Positions 63,601 through 64,000 of a stretch of 64,000 nucleotides of DNA are shown piece by piece. How positions within the stretch are numbered: the stretch's first letter is position 1; every line of letters begins with the position of its first letter. Position numbers and translations under genes: made by a program. The stretch spans positions 1 to 64,000 of the forward strand of contig JANXOF010000086.1 of assembly GCA_025353725.1 (NCBI GenBank), given 5' to 3'. The notes beneath the pieces are model-generated. The model was not told the DNA's origin, did not search any database, and worked only from the letters and a program-made list of their open reading frames with translations. This DNA comes from Polyangiaceae bacterium (GTDB lineage: Bacteria; Myxococcota_A; Polyangia; Polyangiales; Polyangiaceae).

Positions 63601-64000
63601 ACCGATCTGCTCGACACGCCCGTGTCGACGTGGACCGTCGCGAGCGACCCAGCGCTCGATGTGGCCTTCCCGTGGGGGCTTGTCCCCGAGGGCGCAACGC
63701 AGCGTTGGTCGCTTCGCGACTCAGCGACGACCTCGGACCACTCCCTCGTCACTCCTGATCTCGTCGTCGCCGGAGAAGGACTGACGATGACGTTCGATCA
63801 TCGCTATTCGTTCGAGGCGTCCCTCGGAAGGAACTTCGATGGCGGGGTTCTCGAAGTCAGTGTCGACGGCGGCCTGACCTGGACGGACATCGGCGGCATC
63901 GCGGCTCCCGGCTACAACGGAATCATCGACTTTGACCAGTCGACGAATCCGCTCAAAAGCCGCGCCGGTTTCACGGGAGCGAGCGCGGGCTACCCGGATT
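60691..64000 (+). CDS. M36 (fungalysin) family metalloprotease with PA domain, 3' end missing
   Basis: The first 1103 residues of a secreted zinc protease, cut by the window end. The ATG at 60691 follows GAGGGAG and opens a lipoprotein signal peptide with LLGAC (Cys21). A FTP-type propeptide covers about 60-260. The fungalysin catalytic domain begins NFMHDWFYD and holds HEWGH (619-623) and Glu646 in GMGEGWADF. A PA (protease-associated) insert with CDPLVNLAEVAGKIALIDRG lies before the zinc site. Further downstream are beta-sandwich segments, including MTFDHRYSFEA and DGGLTWTDIGG. No stop is seen before the end. It likely digests external or prey protein. Confidence 0.93.
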   Translation, partial: MVVRASFKSSLLGIVALGLLGACASDSRNDSKGATPSVAPAGDAAVAANVVHRDSVSGRPRFSWLNVEVAAKGAMKDKSASDAAWATFRAVAKTYGLNEDVIASAQLDSVHDTGVGPVIARFTQTVDGVDVFRSQMSIAMTRELDPSAASGSLSPLPRTSERGSFTLSPPAAVAAAARAFGAKVIVSDVRDSGSLSGGFSSYALRAGALGERREVAPTRAKRVWFEGAKGLVPAYYVELHLGSDAVGDAELRSYVVSAVDSTVLYDQSMTASEAFSYRVYADADGDRAFHPYAGPQGNAGFPHPTGVANGFDPAFVTPNLVTLTSSPFSKNDPWLPAGATVTTGNNVDAFANLVAPDAFGDGDRRAAATAANTFDYTYNHAAQPGAADLNNVQAGTVQLFYTVNFMHDWFYDAGYDEAAHNPQSDNYGRGGVAGDAITAQSQDVGGRNNANASTPADGASPRIRMYVFDGNAPKKLVTPGGDKEVNTVAWGPKVFAQTGILSEVSPALACDPLVNLAEVAGKIALIDRGTCSAQIKAQNAQAAGAIGVVIANNQPGGPPSFSTVPGIDPATTSLPTLTVTQADGAALHAAVAAGPVEVTLRREEAIDKDGSLDTSVVAHEWGHTLSNRLIGNGSGITGQQATGMGEGWADFVSLLVLSRKENATAPSNPDWSGTFAVGTYDQGGAGNQGYYTGIRRYPYSVAFSKNPLTFKYVENGVALPTTAPIAFGQNGANNAEVHNVGEVWATMLWECYVSLLRDPRYTFDQANERMRRYLVSSLKLTPIGPSITEARDAVLAAAYATDKQDFQHFALAFARRGAGVGATSPDRQSAANAGVAESYVTGGDVAIVSAKVEGIVTPCNPYGILRNGEHGKLTVTLRNAGTAPLLATTMTLTSPGGQMTFPGGPVVAVAPLLPLSTRTTVTDVVLDGAVFAAPIETKIEVTDPDLATPRTVTLTNTTDLNYDVAVASSATDLLDTPVSTWTVASDPALDVAFPWGLVPEGATQRWSLRDSATTSDHSLVTPDLVVAGEGLTMTFDHRYSFEASLGRNFDGGVLEVSVDGGLTWTDIGGIAAPGYNGIIDFDQSTNPLKSRAGFTGASAGYPD

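Overview
The window is a 64 kb piece of a GC-rich (roughly 60-62%) bacterial chromosome. The gene content points to a myxobacterium-like member of the Myxococcota, probably Polyangia; this is an inference from gene content, not from a marker tree. The signs are a Ser/Thr kinase fused to an AAA ATPase and TPR-like repeats, a secreted protease ending in a MYXO-CTERM-like tail (Cys, hydrophobic helix, Arg-rich end), a MopE-type Cys/Asp metal-binding motif, thrombospondin type 3 repeats, a PilT-like ATPase, and many lipoproteins and secreted hydrolases. Long intergenic gaps and single-gene units dominate, with few tight operons.

Layout. 0-3 kb: translation genes, with rplS on the minus strand (beside the 5' end of an unidentified gene), a solitary rplC, a doubtful small gene and rlmE. 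3-12.7 kb: kinase/ATPase/TPR regulator, M4 metalloprotease, NAD-dependent sugar epimerase, a small CxxC protein, a lipoprotein and a GH25 muramidase. 12.8-24.2 kb: a run of plus-strand genes holding a sulfatase-like membrane enzyme, a HEAT-repeat membrane protein coupled to a MopE-motif lipoprotein, a membrane Fe-S oxidoreductase coupled to YacG, a lipoprotein, an unknown protein, an outer-membrane protein and a PrsW-like protease. 24.2-26.2 kb: an AT-rich island with one decayed lipoprotein gene and an IS4-type transposase remnant. 26.2-27.9 kb: dienoyl-CoA isomerase-like gene, rpsT with promoter and terminator, and tRNA-Glu. 27.9-39.3 kb: amidohydrolase lipoprotein, SWIM/SNF2 helicase, two trypsin-like proteases, a zinc-ribbon/TPR protein, a small membrane protein and a GH5 glycosidase. 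39.6-47.9 kb: a small unknown protein, a beta-propeller lipoprotein, a metzincin-type protease, a GST and a 1076-residue Asp-box lipoprotein. 48-53.5 kb: amino-acid and sulfur metabolism (asd; a cysteine desulfurase coupled to a PaaK-like adenylate-forming protein; class II DAHP synthase). 53.5-64 kb: coiled-coil protein, DUF1080-like lipoprotein, lgt with an extra tail, PilT-like ATPase, an outer-membrane-type protein, tsaE, and an M36 protease cut by the window end.

Together the genes mix housekeeping functions with an exported degradative set: three metalloproteases of different families, two trypsin-like proteases, GH5, GH25 and an exported amidohydrolase, plus lgt, which lipidates the many lipobox proteins seen here. 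This fits a predatory or saprophytic soil bacterium. No CRISPR array, prophage, complete insertion sequence or obvious biosynthetic megacluster is visible. The most unusual pieces are the desulfurase/PaaK-like pair with a degenerate nucleotide-binding loop, the HEAT/MopE pair, the solitary rplC, and the AT-rich decayed island.
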